Source of the DNA: Enterococcus devriesei
GTDB lineage: Bacteria > Bacillota > Bacilli > Lactobacillales > Enterococcaceae
NCBI RefSeq assembly: GCF_001885905.1
Contig: NZ_JXKM01000008.1
Coordinates: forward strand, 1-64,000
DNA: 64,000 bases
Direction of reading: 5' to 3'
Shown: one piece after another, positions 29,952 to 40,094 of the stretch
Numbering within the stretch: the stretch's first letter is position 1
Layout: each line of letters starts with the position of its first letter
Program-made: the position numbers and the translations under genes
The notes under the pieces: generated by a model
What the model saw: only the letters and a program-made list of their open reading frames with translations
Database searches by the model: none
Told to the model about the DNA's origin: nothing

Positions 29952-29979
29952 AAAAAAAGCCGAAGATTACTCTTCGACT
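29952..29979 (-). terminator. Terminator overlapping the perR stop codon
   Basis: GTCGAAGA/TCTTCGGC stem with the perR TAA in the loop, followed by seven T on the minus strand. Confidence 0.88.
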
Positions 29980-30404
29980 TTTGCTTGGCAATCTGGGCAT
30001 AACCCATAAACTTCTAAACGATGCTTGTTGATTTTATAGCCTGTCAACTTGCTGGATGCCATTTCAACATCTTCCAATCCTGGATAGAAAAAATCCACGA
30101 TCTTACCACAATCTGTACAAATCGCATGATAATGCTGCTTGTTCGTAAAATCAAAACGACTAGCCGCATCTCCATAGTTCATCTCCTGCACAATCCCTAT
30201 TTCGACAAATTTTCTCAAGTTATTGTACACAGTAGCCACACTCATATTGGGGAAGCGGCCTTCTAACGAGCGAAAAATCTCATCAGCTGTTGGATGACTG
30301 CGATACTGGATCAGATATTCTAAGATGGCATAACGTTGCGGCGTGATTCTTACTCCGCCGGCCTTTAATTCTTTGACCGCTTGATCAACTGCCTCATTAA
30401 CCAT
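29967..30404 (-). CDS. perR: Peroxide-sensing Fur-family repressor PerR
   Basis: 145 residues. All five regulatory metal ligands known from Bacillus PerR are at the same positions: His37, Asp85, His91, His93, Asp104. Structural zinc cysteines are Cys96/Cys99 (CTDC) and Cys136/Cys139 (CPDC). The Asp at 104 and the GDAASRFDF context favour PerR over Fur. It would repress oxidative-stress and iron genes until the ligand histidines are oxidised. A single-gene unit. Confidence 0.95.
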   Translation of the reverse strand: MVNEAVDQAVKELKAGGVRITPQRYAILEYLIQYRSHPTADEIFRSLEGRFPNMSVATVYNNLRKFVEIGIVQEMNYGDAASRFDFTNKQHYHAICTDCGKIVDFFYPGLEDVEMASSKLTGYKINKHRLEVYGLCPDCQAKVEE

Positions 30405-30506
30405 ATAAGCCCCTCCTCTTTGGATTCTCTATTAAAATGATACTATTATCTGAGGGGAAATACTAGTTGGATTCAAAAATTAATCTTTTTCGTAAACTTA
30501 TTGGAT

Positions 30507-31427
30507 TTATTGAAATAATTCAGTAGACAAATAACGTTCACCATTATCAGGCAGTAAAACCAATACTTTTTGACTAGAATCCATTTTTTTAGCTACTTCT
30601 AATGCCGCAAATAGTGCCGCTCCTGAAGAAACACCAACTAGAATTCCTTCTTTTTTGGCAATTTCTCTGGCAGTCTCCATGGCATCGCTGCTTTTCACCG
30701 GTAAAACTTCATCATAAATGTTAGTATTCAAAATACTTGGAACAAACCCAGCGCCAATTCCTTGGATTTTATGTGGACCAGATTGACCACCCTCTAAAAC
30801 AGGAGATTCTTCCGGTTCTACCGCATAAATTTTAATATCCGAATACATCCGCTTCAATTCGTTACCAACACCTGTGATCGTACCACCTGTACCAACACCA
30901 GCAACAAATGCGTCTAAACCATTTTTTTCAAAGGCATTGACGATTTCCTTAGCCGTCGTTTCTTCATGAACTTTTGGATTCGCTGGATTGTCAAATTGAG
31001 CTGGGACGAACCAACCATTTTTTTCAGCTAACTCATTTGCCTTAGCAATCGCGCCTTTCATCCCGTCCGCTCCGGGAGTTAAAACTAAATCTGCACCATA
31101 AGCCTGCATTAATTTCCGGCGTTCCACGCTCATCGTTTCTGGCATTACTAACGTTACTGGATATCCTTTAGCAGCTCCGACCATAGCTAGACCAATTCCT
31201 GTATTTCCAGAAGTCGGTTCAATAATCGTCATACCTGCTGTCAATTTTCCAGAATGTTCGGCGTCTTCAATCATTCGTAAAGCAATCCGATCCTTCACAC
31301 TTCCGCCTGGATTAAAGGATTCAACTTTAACGTATATTTCCGCCATCTCACTTGTTGTCATGTGGTTAAGTTTTACGATTGGTGTGTCGCCTATCGTTTC
31401 TAAAATAGATTGATAAATTTTTGTCAT
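30507..31427 (-). CDS. cysK: Cysteine synthase (O-acetylserine sulfhydrylase)
   Basis: 306 residues from the ATG at 31427 ([20 protein letters not shown]), with GGAGCG 7 bases upstream. Forms cysteine from O-acetylserine and sulfide. PLP lysine 45 lies in [22 protein letters not shown] and [12 protein letters not shown] are the substrate and phosphate loops. It stands alone between perR and the hydrolase gene. No T-box or other known sulfur riboswitch was recognised upstream. Confidence 0.94.
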   Translation of the reverse strand: MTKIYQSILETIGDTPIVKLNHMTTSEMAEIYVKVESFNPGGSVKDRIALRMIEDAEHSGKLTAGMTIIEPTSGNTGIGLAMVGAAKGYPVTLVMPETMSVERRKLMQAYGADLVLTPGADGMKGAIAKANELAEKNGWFVPAQFDNPANPKVHEETTAKEIVNAFEKNGLDAFVAGVGTGGTITGVGNELKRMYSDIKIYAVEPEESPVLEGGQSGPHKIQGIGAGFVPSILNTNIYDEVLPVKSSDAMETAREIAKKEGILVGVSSGAALFAALEVAKKMDSSQKVLVLLPDNGERYLSTELFQ

Positions 31428-31574
31428 TTTATTTCGCTCCATTCCTTACCTTATGTAAGTTATATTAACGAAAAAAGAGCAAAGATGCGAGAATTTCGAC
31501 TTTTAAAGCGCTTCAATCCAGATTAACTATAAAGATTTTTTCTAAATAAAATCTTCCCTCAGAGTTTTATTCAA

Positions 31575-31605
31575 GAAAAAAAGATGAAGCGTGTTGCTTC
31601 ATCTT
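31575..31605 (-). terminator. Terminator of the GH73/LysM gene
   Basis: A perfect 10-bp stem (AAGATGAAGC/GCTTCATCTT, loop GTGTT) followed by a T-rich run on the minus strand. Confidence 0.92.
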
Positions 31606-31614
31606 ACCAATCAA

Positions 31615-32469
31615 TTAAATAGTAATAGTTTCTCCAGGCATGATGGTGGTTGCAGAAGTCCAACCATTATCCGCCATTAACTGATCGACACTAATTCCAA
31701 ATTTTTCAGCGATTCCCCAAAAAGAATCCCCTGATTGGACTGTGTATGATTGACCACTTGTTTGTGTTGCTTCACTTCCATTAGAAGCTGTTTGCTGTGT
31801 TTGTCCTTGATCGGTTGATTCAACTGCTGTACCGGCTCCTGGTGTATCAAAACGAGTCAAACCATACGTTTGAATCAATGAGATTAATTTTCCCGCATAC
31901 CCAGGGTCTGTCGCGTAGCGTCCCGTTAAATAGACTGCCGCATCTTGGTAACTGTTCGTATGACTTTTCCATGCGCCTGCATAATAAGAACTTCTTAAAA
32001 GGCTCGCATGGGCCTGAAAAGATTCACTGTAGCTGCCGTACACAGCAAAAGGCTCATTCATCGTAACCCACTGACCATTTAAGTATTCTTGGGTACTCAT
32101 GGTGACAGATGGACCGCCGCTGTATTCCTTTACGCCAAATAAATTGTAATACGGAGCGCTTGATAATGACGATGATCCAAAGCCTGTTTCGACTAATGCT
32201 TGAGCAACCATTATCGATGCGTATAAATCATTTGATGCAGACACTTGCATCGCAGAAGCACCTAGCTGTTCAATAAATGCCGATTGATTTTGTGTTTGCC
32301 CGACTTCCGCAGCATTCACTTTTACACTATTGATAGAAATCGCGGCTGGTGCAAGAATCATTGCCGTCCCTAGTAAAGGCGCACTCTTTTTCGCCCTACT
32401 TATCCGCTTTTCTTTTTTCTGTTCTCTTATATAATTGTTTCTCTCGATACGTGTTTTAAATTGGCTCAT
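31615..32469 (-). CDS. Secreted GH73 endo-beta-N-acetylglucosaminidase with LysM domain
   Basis: 284 residues. A basic N-terminal stretch and hydrophobic segment (about 31-53, cleavage probably after VNA or AAE) form a signal peptide. Residues about 60-210 are a GH73 domain with likely catalytic Glu94 in QALVETGFGSSSLS and the YNLFGVKEYSGG motif. A Q/T/S-rich linker follows, then one LysM repeat (about 241-284, YTVQSGDSFWGIAEKFGIS) that binds peptidoglycan. It would cleave the glycan strand during growth or cell separation. Only one LysM, fewer than the large enterococcal autolysins. Confidence 0.9.
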   Translation of the reverse strand: MSQFKTRIERNNYIREQKKEKRISRAKKSAPLLGTAMILAPAAISINSVKVNAAEVGQTQNQSAFIEQLGASAMQVSASNDLYASIMVAQALVETGFGSSSLSSAPYYNLFGVKEYSGGPSVTMSTQEYLNGQWVTMNEPFAVYGSYSESFQAHASLLRSSYYAGAWKSHTNSYQDAAVYLTGRYATDPGYAGKLISLIQTYGLTRFDTPGAGTAVESTDQGQTQQTASNGSEATQTSGQSYTVQSGDSFWGIAEKFGISVDQLMADNGWTSATTIMPGETITI

Positions 32470-32521
32470 TTTTTACCTCCATGAAACCCTACCTACACTC
32501 TTCTTTTTACGTTACTTTGAA

Positions 32522-32550
32522 ATTATAATCCAAGAATAATTAACAAACAA
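32522..32550 (-). promoter_or_regulatory. Promoter of the GH73/LysM gene
   Basis: TTGTTT, 17-base spacer, TATAAT on the minus strand. Immediately upstream lie several dyads (AAACAACGTTGTTT, GACAATTTGTC, TCATTAC/GTAATGA). Confidence 0.7.
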
Positions 32551-32665
32551 TTCAAACAACGTTGTTTCGACAAATTGTCATTACTTCGTAACATGTGTAA
32601 TGAAAAAGTAGTTATATTTCAGTTTAAATTCTATTGCTTTTTCGAAATACCTTATTTAAATCCGT

Positions 32666-32701
32666 AAAAAAAGTGAATCAGCTTAAAAACTGATCCACTT
32701 T
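32666..32701 (-). terminator. Terminator of clpB
   Basis: AAGTG-ATCAG paired with CTGAT-CACTT across an AT-rich loop, followed by seven T on the minus strand. Confidence 0.88.
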
Positions 32702-32732
32702 AAAACACAATTGTTTTGTTTACATAATTATT

Positions 32733-35336
32733 TTATGCTTCGATAGGTTGATTTTGAAAAACCAATTGGTCATCAAATAATTCGATAGAAACTTTTGTCT
32801 TAGGCAGCACCCGCCCGGCAATAATTTCTTTTGCTAACGGTGTCTCTACTTCCCGTGTAATGAACCGTTTCAGTGGACGTGCGCCGTATTGCGGCTCGTA
32901 AGCTTTTTCGGCGATCCAGCTTTTCGCATCTTCTGTGATATCTAATTGAATTTCTTGCTCTTCTAAGCGATGCGATAAGTGTTGAACGATTTTTTCTACG
33001 ATTCCTTTCACGTCTTCTAAGCTTAACGGCGTGAACAAAATTGTATCATCAATTCGATTCAAAAACTCTGGTTTAAAATGTCCTCGTAACAAACTTAACA
33101 CTTGATCCTTCGTAGCTTCTGGAATTTTTCCATCAGCAGTTACCCCGTCCAACAGTACTTGGGAACCAATATTGCTGGTCATGATTAGGACCGTGTTTTT
33201 AAAATCGACTAAGCGGCCTTTCGAATCGGTCAGACGTCCGTCATCTAAGACTTGTAATAAAATGTTGAAAACGTCTGGATGCGCCTTTTCGATCTCGTCC
33301 AGTAAAATAATCGTATACGGATTCCGACGAACAGCTTCCGTTAATTGTCCGCCTTCCTCATAACCAACATAACCTGGAGGTGCTCCAACTAGCCGTGACA
33401 CAGAATGTTTCTCCATATATTCACTCATGTCGATTCGTACCATGTGATCCTCAGAATCGAAAAGATTTTCTGCCAAAGCTTTGGCCAGTTCCGTCTTACC
33501 GACCCCCGTAGGCCCTAAGAATAAGAAAGAGCCTAGTGGGCGATTAGGATCTTGCAGCCCTGCCCGCGAGCGTAGTACCGCATCACTGACCGCATCCACT
33601 GCTTCATCTTGACCAATAACCCGTTTGTGCAGCGTGCTGTTCAAGCTTAGTAATTTTTCCCGCTCACCTTCGACCAATTTCGTGACTGGAATGCCTGTCA
33701 AACGACCGACGACTTGTGCAATCTCATTTTCGGTGACGGACTCTTGCACCATCCGAATATCATTTTGTTGATTTTTTTCTTCCAAGTCGGCCAATTCTTT
33801 TTCCAAGTTCGGAATCGTGCCATGACGAAGCACGGCCGCCCGCTCTAAATCGTAATTATTTTCCGCATCTTCCAACTCATGCTTGGCTTGGTCAATCTCT
33901 GCCCGTTTATTGGAAACGACATTGACTTCTTCTTTTTCCGTTTCCCATTGCAGTTTCATCGCATTGGTTTCTTCCCGTAGATCAGCTAGCTCTGCCTGTA
34001 AGCTTTCTAGCCGCTTCTTGCTGGCATCGTCGCTTTCCTTTTTCAATGCAGCTTCTTCAATCTCTAACTGCATTAAACGCCGTGTCACTTGATCTAGCTC
34101 TGTCGGCATTGAATTCATTTCCACACGAATGCTAGCGCTGGCTTCATCCACCAAATCAATCGCTTTGTCTGGTAAAAAACGATCGGTAATATAGCGGTCT
34201 GATAAGGTCGCTGCTGCTACTAACGCATTGTCATGAATATTAACCCCGTGATGGATTTCAAAACGTTCCTTCAATCCCCGCAAAATACTGATGGTATCTT
34301 CGACGGTCGGTTCCTTGACTAAAACTTTTTGGAAACGACGCTCTAAAGCTTTGTCCTTTTCCATATACTGACGATATTCGTCTAAGGTAGTGGCACCGAT
34401 CAAATGTAATTCCCCGCGAGCCAGCATAGGTTTCAACAAATTCCCCGCATCCATACTGCCTTCGGTTTTCCCTGCACCCACGATGTTATGGATCTCATCA
34501 ATGAAAAGTAAGATTCGACCATCGGATTTTTTGACTTCTTTTAGAACAGCTTTCAAACGCTCCTCAAATTCACCGCGGAATTTCGCACCGGCGATCAATG
34601 AGCCCATGTCTAATGAGAAAACCGTTTTGTCTTTCAAATTTTCCGGTACGTCTTTTCGGACGATCCGTTGGGCCAAACCTTCGACAATCGCGGTTTTACC
34701 GACACCCGGTTCGCCAATCAATACAGGATTGTTTTTGGTTTTTCTTGATAAAATCCGAATCACGTCACGAATCTCTTCGTCACGCCCAATAATCGGATCT
34801 TGCTTGCCGTTTTTTACTTGTTGAACTAAGTCTACGCCATATTTCTCTAGGGCTTTATACGTTTCTTCTTGATTTTGTGAGGTCACTCGATCCCCTCCTC
34901 GCATCTCTTCAATATTTTTCTGTACTTCTTTTTCATTTAATCCTTGTTGATTCAAATATTTCGTCAAGGAATAATTTTTTAGTTTCATTAACGCTAATAG
35001 GACGATCTCCGTTGATAAGAAGTCATCTTGAAATTTTTCTCTCAATTTATCTGCTTCATTTAATAAGTTGAACAAATTTTGACTAAGGTTTTGACCATAC
35101 TGGACATTGCCACCATTTACTGTAGGATAAGCGTCTAATGCTTGATCCACCTGTTGCTCAAACTGATCCACATCAATGCCTGCATCCGTATAAAAATTAC
35201 GGCCAAAATGATTAGGCTGTAAAAATATTTTCCATAGGTGGGCAATGTCGATTTCTTGATGATGCCGCGTCACCGCGATTTGTTGCGCTTCAGCGATTGC
35301 TTCTTGTAAAGTCGTCGTCATTTTTTCGATATTCAT
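32733..35336 (-). CDS. clpB: ATP-dependent disaggregase ClpB
   Basis: 867 residues from the second ATG ([13 protein letters not shown]), 6 bases after GGAGGT; the first ATG directly touches the binding site. Full Hsp100 layout: N domain, AAA-1 with Walker [10 protein letters not shown] near residue 205, a long coiled-coil M domain (about 410-530) that marks ClpB rather than ClpC/E, and AAA-2 with GPTGVGKTE. It dissolves protein aggregates with DnaK. A CtsR operator covers its -35, so it should be heat-induced through CtsR. Confidence 0.97.
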   Translation of the reverse strand: MNIEKMTTTLQEAIAEAQQIAVTRHHQEIDIAHLWKIFLQPNHFGRNFYTDAGIDVDQFEQQVDQALDAYPTVNGGNVQYGQNLSQNLFNLLNEADKLREKFQDDFLSTEIVLLALMKLKNYSLTKYLNQQGLNEKEVQKNIEEMRGGDRVTSQNQEETYKALEKYGVDLVQQVKNGKQDPIIGRDEEIRDVIRILSRKTKNNPVLIGEPGVGKTAIVEGLAQRIVRKDVPENLKDKTVFSLDMGSLIAGAKFRGEFEERLKAVLKEVKKSDGRILLFIDEIHNIVGAGKTEGSMDAGNLLKPMLARGELHLIGATTLDEYRQYMEKDKALERRFQKVLVKEPTVEDTISILRGLKERFEIHHGVNIHDNALVAAATLSDRYITDRFLPDKAIDLVDEASASIRVEMNSMPTELDQVTRRLMQLEIEEAALKKESDDASKKRLESLQAELADLREETNAMKLQWETEKEEVNVVSNKRAEIDQAKHELEDAENNYDLERAAVLRHGTIPNLEKELADLEEKNQQNDIRMVQESVTENEIAQVVGRLTGIPVTKLVEGEREKLLSLNSTLHKRVIGQDEAVDAVSDAVLRSRAGLQDPNRPLGSFLFLGPTGVGKTELAKALAENLFDSEDHMVRIDMSEYMEKHSVSRLVGAPPGYVGYEEGGQLTEAVRRNPYTIILLDEIEKAHPDVFNILLQVLDDGRLTDSKGRLVDFKNTVLIMTSNIGSQVLLDGVTADGKIPEATKDQVLSLLRGHFKPEFLNRIDDTILFTPLSLEDVKGIVEKIVQHLSHRLEEQEIQLDITEDAKSWIAEKAYEPQYGARPLKRFITREVETPLAKEIIAGRVLPKTKVSIELFDDQLVFQNQPIEA

Positions 35337-35373
35337 ATTCATACCTCCGACAATTATAATCTTTTACAATAAT

Positions 35374-35402
35374 AGTATATTCTTTTGGTCAGTAAAGGTC
35401 AA
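35374..35402 (-). promoter_or_regulatory. Promoter of clpB
   Basis: TTGACC, 17-base spacer, TATACT on the minus strand, overlapped by the CtsR box. Confidence 0.85.
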
Positions 35403-35403
35403 A
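35387..35403 (+). promoter_or_regulatory. CtsR operator
   Basis: GGTCAGTAAAGGTCAAA, two direct heptads (consensus GGTCAAA-N3-GGTCAAA) over the clpB -35 element. CtsR is the known repressor of clp genes in low-GC Gram-positives. Confidence 0.9.
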
Positions 35404-35492
35404 TAATTAGGCAGCCAAAAGATAAAATTAATTATTATGAAGAAAAAAGAATTAATGCTACAATTCTTTCAAAATAGAAAGAGAGTGATTCA

Positions 35493-36503
35493 ATGATTTC
35501 TCGTGTGATTGGATTCGAAAAAGGTTTTCCGCTTTCTGAAGGAAACCATTTTGAAACGTATGAAGTAATGCTTCCAAAATTAAATAAATTTGATATCGTT
35601 GTGAAAAATTTAGCAGTTTCGATTAATCCCGTTGATACGAAGCTGAGACAAAGCGGCAAAGGAACGCAGCAGCCCCACGTTTTAGGCTACGATAGCGTTG
35701 GTATCATCACTCAACTTGGTGATAAAGTAGCACATTTACAAGTCGGCGATCGTGTTCTTTTCGCCGGTACTACAAAGCGTTTTGGCAGCTATAGTGAAAA
35801 CCAAGTGATTGATTCTCGTCTAGTCGCAAGTTTGCCAAATGAACTCGCTACCGATGAAGCTGCCGCGATGCCTTTGACTTTTATCACTGCCTACGAAATG
35901 CTATTTGAAAAAATGGGATTGATTCCTGAAGAAAGTCAAAATCAAGGAACCATTTTGATTATTAATGGTGCTGGCGGAGTTGGCTCGGTGGCGACTCAAT
36001 TAGCCAAGTGGGCAGGCTTGAAAGTTATTACGACTGCCTCTCGTAAAGAGACTAAAGACTGGTCTGAAAAGATGGGCGCCGATCATGTGATCGATCATCA
36101 TAAAGATCTAACGAAACAATTAAAAAAAATCGGATTTACTCAACTGCCTTACATACTAATTCTTCATTCGACCGATCGCTATTTCACTGAAATGAGTGAA
36201 CTACTAGAACCTTTCGGTCACCTTGGCTCGATCGTCGCAGCGAATAAAGATTTGGATTTGACTATTTTGAAAAATAAATCCGGCAGTTTTGACTGGGAGT
36301 ATATGTTCGCTAAGACGGACTATGATTATAAAGTCGCTTCTCAAGGTGCTATCTTAAAATTATTGGTTCGTTTACTACAAGAGAAAAAAATTCACAGCAC
36401 ACTGACGAAGATCATTCCCGGATTTTCACCGGAGGTCTTCTATCAAGCCCATCAATTAGTGGAAGAAAACAACATGATCGGTAAATTAGTCGTTCACTAT
36501 TAA
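35493..36503 (+). CDS. Zinc-type alcohol dehydrogenase-like / NADPH:quinone reductase-like protein
   Basis: 336 residues of the medium-chain dehydrogenase superfamily. GroES-like N-terminal half (INPVDTKLRQSG, LGYDSVGIITQLGDKV, VGDRVLFAG) and Rossmann half with IINGAGGVGSVATQLAKWAGLKVITTAS. The catalytic and structural zinc cysteines of true alcohol dehydrogenases are absent, so a zinc-free quinone or enone reductase is more likely. Plus strand, divergent from clpB; GAGAG precedes the ATG. Shares a bidirectional terminator with the next gene. Confidence 0.87.
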   Translation: MISRVIGFEKGFPLSEGNHFETYEVMLPKLNKFDIVVKNLAVSINPVDTKLRQSGKGTQQPHVLGYDSVGIITQLGDKVAHLQVGDRVLFAGTTKRFGSYSENQVIDSRLVASLPNELATDEAAAMPLTFITAYEMLFEKMGLIPEESQNQGTILIINGAGGVGSVATQLAKWAGLKVITTASRKETKDWSEKMGADHVIDHHKDLTKQLKKIGFTQLPYILILHSTDRYFTEMSELLEPFGHLGSIVAANKDLDLTILKNKSGSFDWEYMFAKTDYDYKVASQGAILKLLVRLLQEKKIHSTLTKIIPGFSPEVFYQAHQLVEENNMIGKLVVHY

Positions 36504-36560
36504 AGCGGTCATTCCCTTCGAGAAAATTTTAGTTTATTTGCAAAACAACAGTTTTTATTC

Positions 36561-36600
36561 AAAAAAAGGAAGCCGACAATCAACTGTCGGCTTCCTTTTT
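36561..36600. terminator. Bidirectional terminator between two convergent genes
   Basis: A 14-bp perfect stem (AAAGGAAGCCGACA/TGTCGGCTTCCTTT) with T runs on both strands; the stop codon of the minus-strand gene lies in the loop. Confidence 0.94.
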
Positions 36601-37614
36601 CGCTGCTTTGATTTCATGATTGATTTGCCGCTGCTTGTTAAATAGGACATAGATCATTCCGATTAGAAACGGCAGTAGATAGGTCGCGTACCGATATAAT
36701 AGCAAAGAGGACACTGCATCAACTCTGCCAACAACATTTCTAAACAATAATACATAGACGAACTCAAATCCGCCGATGCCCCCAGGGGCCGGTAAAACAC
36801 CGCCAAGAATAACCGTAAAGCTGATCAACGCGACCGTCAGGAAAAAATCGATCTCAGGATAATCTTGGACTAAAATAAAATATGGTAGCAAATACCAAAC
36901 GACTAATTTCCCCATATTTGAACAAAAAACTCGCAGCACCGCACTCCGGTCACGAATAAACGTTTTAATCGCGCCTCGCAGTGAATAGATTTGTTCGTTT
37001 AGCCGATCGACGCCATCCCGTAATTTTTGCCGCTTTAAGAAACGATTACAAATAATTACAAAAAATACTTGCGCATTAATATTCAAACTTAAGAGTAGCA
37101 AGGTAGAAATAATTAGCAAAGTCACACCGATCCCTGCAATCACTAAAAAAATACCGTTGGAAATATGTGCTTGGATCGCGTCCCCTTTCACAATTAAAAA
37201 GACGAACGCCCAAACCATCAAGGCGATTTTATAAGTAATCATTCGCAGCGCACTAGTTCCCGTACCTTCAGAATATTTCAGCCCTTTTTTATGATAATAG
37301 ATCACCTCGGATAAGATGGATCCCGTACCAAAAGTAATAACGCGATAAAAAGTCGAATAAGCGGAAGCAAAAAAACCATCCCGAATCGTGAATCCCGGTT
37401 GAAACTCGCCAGCGATCGTCTTGATCGTATACCCTTCAATAATTTGACTAATCAGACCCAAAGCAGTCACGCCTAGTAGCACCGGTAAAGATGTTTTTCC
37501 TAATTCCGCAAATATCTCACCTAAAGAATCGCGAATCACGAAAACAATGACCCCAATCATCACGACAAACAATAAAATATTTAGAATCAGCTTTCGATTT
37601 ATGGAAGATTTCAT
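36580..37614 (-). CDS. YbhN/UPF0104-family integral membrane protein
   Basis: 344 residues with about eight hydrophobic segments, the size of the stand-alone LPG_synthase_TM (PF03706) family, which resembles the flippase half of MprF. The conserved LPAPGGIGGFEFVYVLLF near residue 280 and GFFASAYSTFYRVITFGTGS are typical. No C-terminal lysyl-transferase domain is present, so it is not MprF itself; a role in moving lipids or lipid-linked sugars is inferred only. Single-gene unit between two terminators. Confidence 0.85.
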   Translation of the reverse strand: MKSSINRKLILNILLFVVMIGVIVFVIRDSLGEIFAELGKTSLPVLLGVTALGLISQIIEGYTIKTIAGEFQPGFTIRDGFFASAYSTFYRVITFGTGSILSEVIYYHKKGLKYSEGTGTSALRMITYKIALMVWAFVFLIVKGDAIQAHISNGIFLVIAGIGVTLLIISTLLLLSLNINAQVFFVIICNRFLKRQKLRDGVDRLNEQIYSLRGAIKTFIRDRSAVLRVFCSNMGKLVVWYLLPYFILVQDYPEIDFFLTVALISFTVILGGVLPAPGGIGGFEFVYVLLFRNVVGRVDAVSSLLLYRYATYLLPFLIGMIYVLFNKQRQINHEIKAAKKEADS

Positions 37615-37673
37615 TTCTCAGCCTCAATTTCTATTTATTGTTCTAGCCTACCATAAAGAAACACGCAAAAAAA

Positions 37674-37708
37674 GAAAAAGCTTTAAGCGTGGGCTTAAAG
37701 CTTTTTTT
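37674..37708. terminator. Terminator of pepT
   Basis: AAAAAGCTTTAAGC paired with GGCTTAAAGCTTTTT, with T runs on both strands, about 17 bases after the pepT stop. Confidence 0.92.
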
Positions 37709-37724
37709 CTCAATATCAAAAGGA

Positions 37725-38954
37725 TTATTTTCCGTTGTTCTCAATAATCTTAACGATCACGTCAACGGCTTTTTCCATTGTTTGTAATGACACAAACTCG
37801 AAACGTCCGTGCATATTTTCAGCGCCGGCGAAAATATTTGGTGTAGGAATTCCCATGAATGAAATTTTAGAGCCATCAGTCCCACCGCGGATTGGTTCGA
37901 TGATTGGAGTGATGCCCACTTCTTCCATCGCGCCCTTCGCAAGTTCAATGACGCTCATATCTTTTTTGATAATTTCGCCCATGTTGTAGTATTGATCATA
38001 CATGTTGATTTCAACACGTTCTTGATCAAATTGGCTATTCATTTTATTTTGAAGATCGGTAATCATTTGTTTGCGTTCTTCGAATTTATCATGATCATGG
38101 TCACGAATAATGTATGTCATCTTCGCTTCTTCTACATTGCCGTCTAACGCTAATAGGTGGAAGAATCCTTCACGACCATCGGTTTTTTCAGGACGGTCGC
38201 CTTCTGGTAATTGGTTATGGAAATCAATCGCCATTTGCAACGCGTTGATCATCGTATTTTTTGCTGTTCCTGGGTGAACATTTTTACCGTGCATAGTGAT
38301 TTCAGCTTGAGCAGCACTGAAGGTTTCATATTGTAATTCGCCGATTGGGCCGCCATCCATTGTGTAAGCAAAATCAGTATTGAATTCTTTCACATCAAAT
38401 TTATCTGCGCCGATTCCGATTTCTTCATCGGGACCAAAGCCGACGCGCACTTCTCCATGCTTGATTTCTGGATGATTAATCAAATATTCCATAGCTGTCA
38501 TGATCTCAGCGATCCCAGATTTGTCATCTGAACCAAGTAACGTAGAGCCGTCAGTCGTGATCAATGTTTGATCTTTATAATTTTTTAAGTTAGGAAAATC
38601 TTTGACATTCAATGTATATTTTCCGTCAGCGTCCAATTTAATAGTTGATTCGCCATCATAATTTTCAATGATTTGCGGATTCACGCCTTCAGCGTTAAAG
38701 TCAGCGGTATCCATGTGAGAGATAAAACCGATCGTCCGTGCTTCTTTTTCAATATTGCTTGGCAAAGTAGCGATCACATAGCCGTTCTTTTCATTGTAGG
38801 CAATCTCTTTCATGCCGATTTCTTCAAGCTCTTTCATTAGCTCGTGGGCAAAGGCTACCTGTGTTTGGGTTGAAGGTGTTGTGGTGCTTGTCGCATCAGA
38901 ACGAGTTTCTGTTTTTACATAGTGTAAAAAACGTGGTAATAAATTTTCGTACAT
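37725..38954 (-). CDS. pepT: Tripeptide aminopeptidase (peptidase T)
   Basis: 409 residues, M20B family. Removes the N-terminal residue from tripeptides in the cytoplasm. Zinc ligands and catalytic residues lie in [56 protein letters not shown] and [29 protein letters not shown] precedes the ATG. It begins 24 bases after the nif3 stop, so it is probably cotranscribed with trmK-nif3. Confidence 0.96.
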   Translation of the reverse strand: MYENLLPRFLHYVKTETRSDATSTTTPSTQTQVAFAHELMKELEEIGMKEIAYNEKNGYVIATLPSNIEKEARTIGFISHMDTADFNAEGVNPQIIENYDGESTIKLDADGKYTLNVKDFPNLKNYKDQTLITTDGSTLLGSDDKSGIAEIMTAMEYLINHPEIKHGEVRVGFGPDEEIGIGADKFDVKEFNTDFAYTMDGGPIGELQYETFSAAQAEITMHGKNVHPGTAKNTMINALQMAIDFHNQLPEGDRPEKTDGREGFFHLLALDGNVEEAKMTYIIRDHDHDKFEERKQMITDLQNKMNSQFDQERVEINMYDQYYNMGEIIKKDMSVIELAKGAMEEVGITPIIEPIRGGTDGSKISFMGIPTPNIFAGAENMHGRFEFVSLQTMEKAVDVIVKIIENNGK

Positions 38955-38978
38955 CTTACTCTCTCCTTTAATGCTATT

Positions 38979-40094
38979 TTATTTAAATGAGAAGGGATTA
39001 GTGGAAGTCTCAGACACATAGAAATCGACGTTCCAACCTTCTTCATTTTTCCATTGGTTAAACAGAGCCACCATTTTTTCTTTGCATAATGACTCGATAT
39101 AATGACCCGGATCGATTACCAGCATTCCCGTCTCTTGCATATCGTGGGCGGTGTGGTAATACACGTCTCCGGTAATATAAACATCAGCCTTCGCTGCTAG
39201 CGCATCACGATAAAATTTCTCACCGCTACCGCCGCAGATGGCTACACGTTTGATACTTTCTTTTGATTGATGAGGATAAACGACTCGTAATCCTTCCAAA
39301 TTAAAAACTTGTTTCACTTTCGCGATAAAATCTTCGGTAGGCATGGCCGTTTTTAATTCTCCAACTCGACCAATGCCGAAGTTTTCAGCCAAATTATCAA
39401 GTGAATAAATATCATAAGCAGGTTCCTCGTAAGGGTGAGCCGCAATCATTGCTGCCACTACTGCTGTTTGCTTCGTCTCTGGGAAAATTACTTCAACCTT
39501 GCTTTCTTGAACTTGTTCCGGTGTATTCGCGGAACCGATTGTTGGATTTGCTTGCTCATTTGGCGTAAAACGTCCGGTACCGTTCATGGTAAAAGAGGTT
39601 CCTTGATAATTTCCCTGTTGGCCTGCGCCAGCTTTAGCCAGCGCCTCGCGCATTTTCTTTGCATCAGTCTGGGGAACGTAGACTGCTAATTTTTTCATTT
39701 TAACCGTATGGGTATGGATCAGATAGTCGGTATCAATAACCTCCAACAGTTGGCAAAACCAATCATTCAACCCATTATGAATAATGTCCATATTGGTATG
39801 CGCCGCAAAAACTGCGATATCATGTTTGATCAAATCGGCATACATCTTCGTCTGCACATCATCTGTAGTCAATCGTGAGACCGGACGAAAAATCGGTGGA
39901 TGTTTAACGATCAGTAAGTCGATCTTCTTTTCGATGGCTTCAGCTACAACGTTGGGTCGAACGTCCAAACTCATCATGATCCTTTTGACTTCTTTGTTCA
40001 AGGTGCCGATATGCAAACCAACCGGGTCCCCTTCTTCTGCTAACCACTCTGGACAATAATCATTGAAGCGTTGGATAAATTCATTTCCCTGCAT
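38979..40094 (-). CDS. Nif3-like dinuclear metal centre protein
   Basis: 371 residues from the ATG at 40094 (MQGNEFIQRFNDYCPEW), about 9 bases after AAGGAGG. NIF3/YqfO family with the inserted PII/CutA-like domain seen in Firmicutes (about 125-225). Metal ligand motifs are VKHPPIF, FAAHTNMDIIHNGLN and YITGDVYYHTAHDMQETG. The exact function is not established; a GTP cyclohydrolase-like or metallo-hydrolase role has been proposed for the family. It overlaps trmK by 14 bases, a conserved pairing in this phylum. Confidence 0.9.
   Translation of the reverse strand: MQGNEFIQRFNDYCPEWLAEEGDPVGLHIGTLNKEVKRIMMSLDVRPNVVAEAIEKKIDLLIVKHPPIFRPVSRLTTDDVQTKMYADLIKHDIAVFAAHTNMDIIHNGLNDWFCQLLEVIDTDYLIHTHTVKMKKLAVYVPQTDAKKMREALAKAGAGQQGNYQGTSFTMNGTGRFTPNEQANPTIGSANTPEQVQESKVEVIFPETKQTAVVAAMIAAHPYEEPAYDIYSLDNLAENFGIGRVGELKTAMPTEDFIAKVKQVFNLEGLRVVYPHQSKESIKRVAICGGSGEKFYRDALAAKADVYITGDVYYHTAHDMQETGMLVIDPGHYIESLCKEKMVALFNQWKNEEGWNVDFYVSETSTNPFSFK

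Larger units (their letters stand above)
29613..29966. other. Intergenic region ald-perR
   Basis: About 350 bases without a convincing ORF. It contains the ald promoter area (possible TTGTAT-N16-TATATT near 29615-29645), a T-tailed hairpin at 29722-29747, and two hairpins behind perR at 29904-29942 and 29952-29979. The space between the hairpins (about 29750-29900) has no gene I can support. Confidence 0.6.

Noticed and set aside
31428-31614. T-box or S-box leader for cysK
   Set aside because: No T-box core sequence and no S-box blocks were found; only AT-rich sequence and the GH73 gene terminator.
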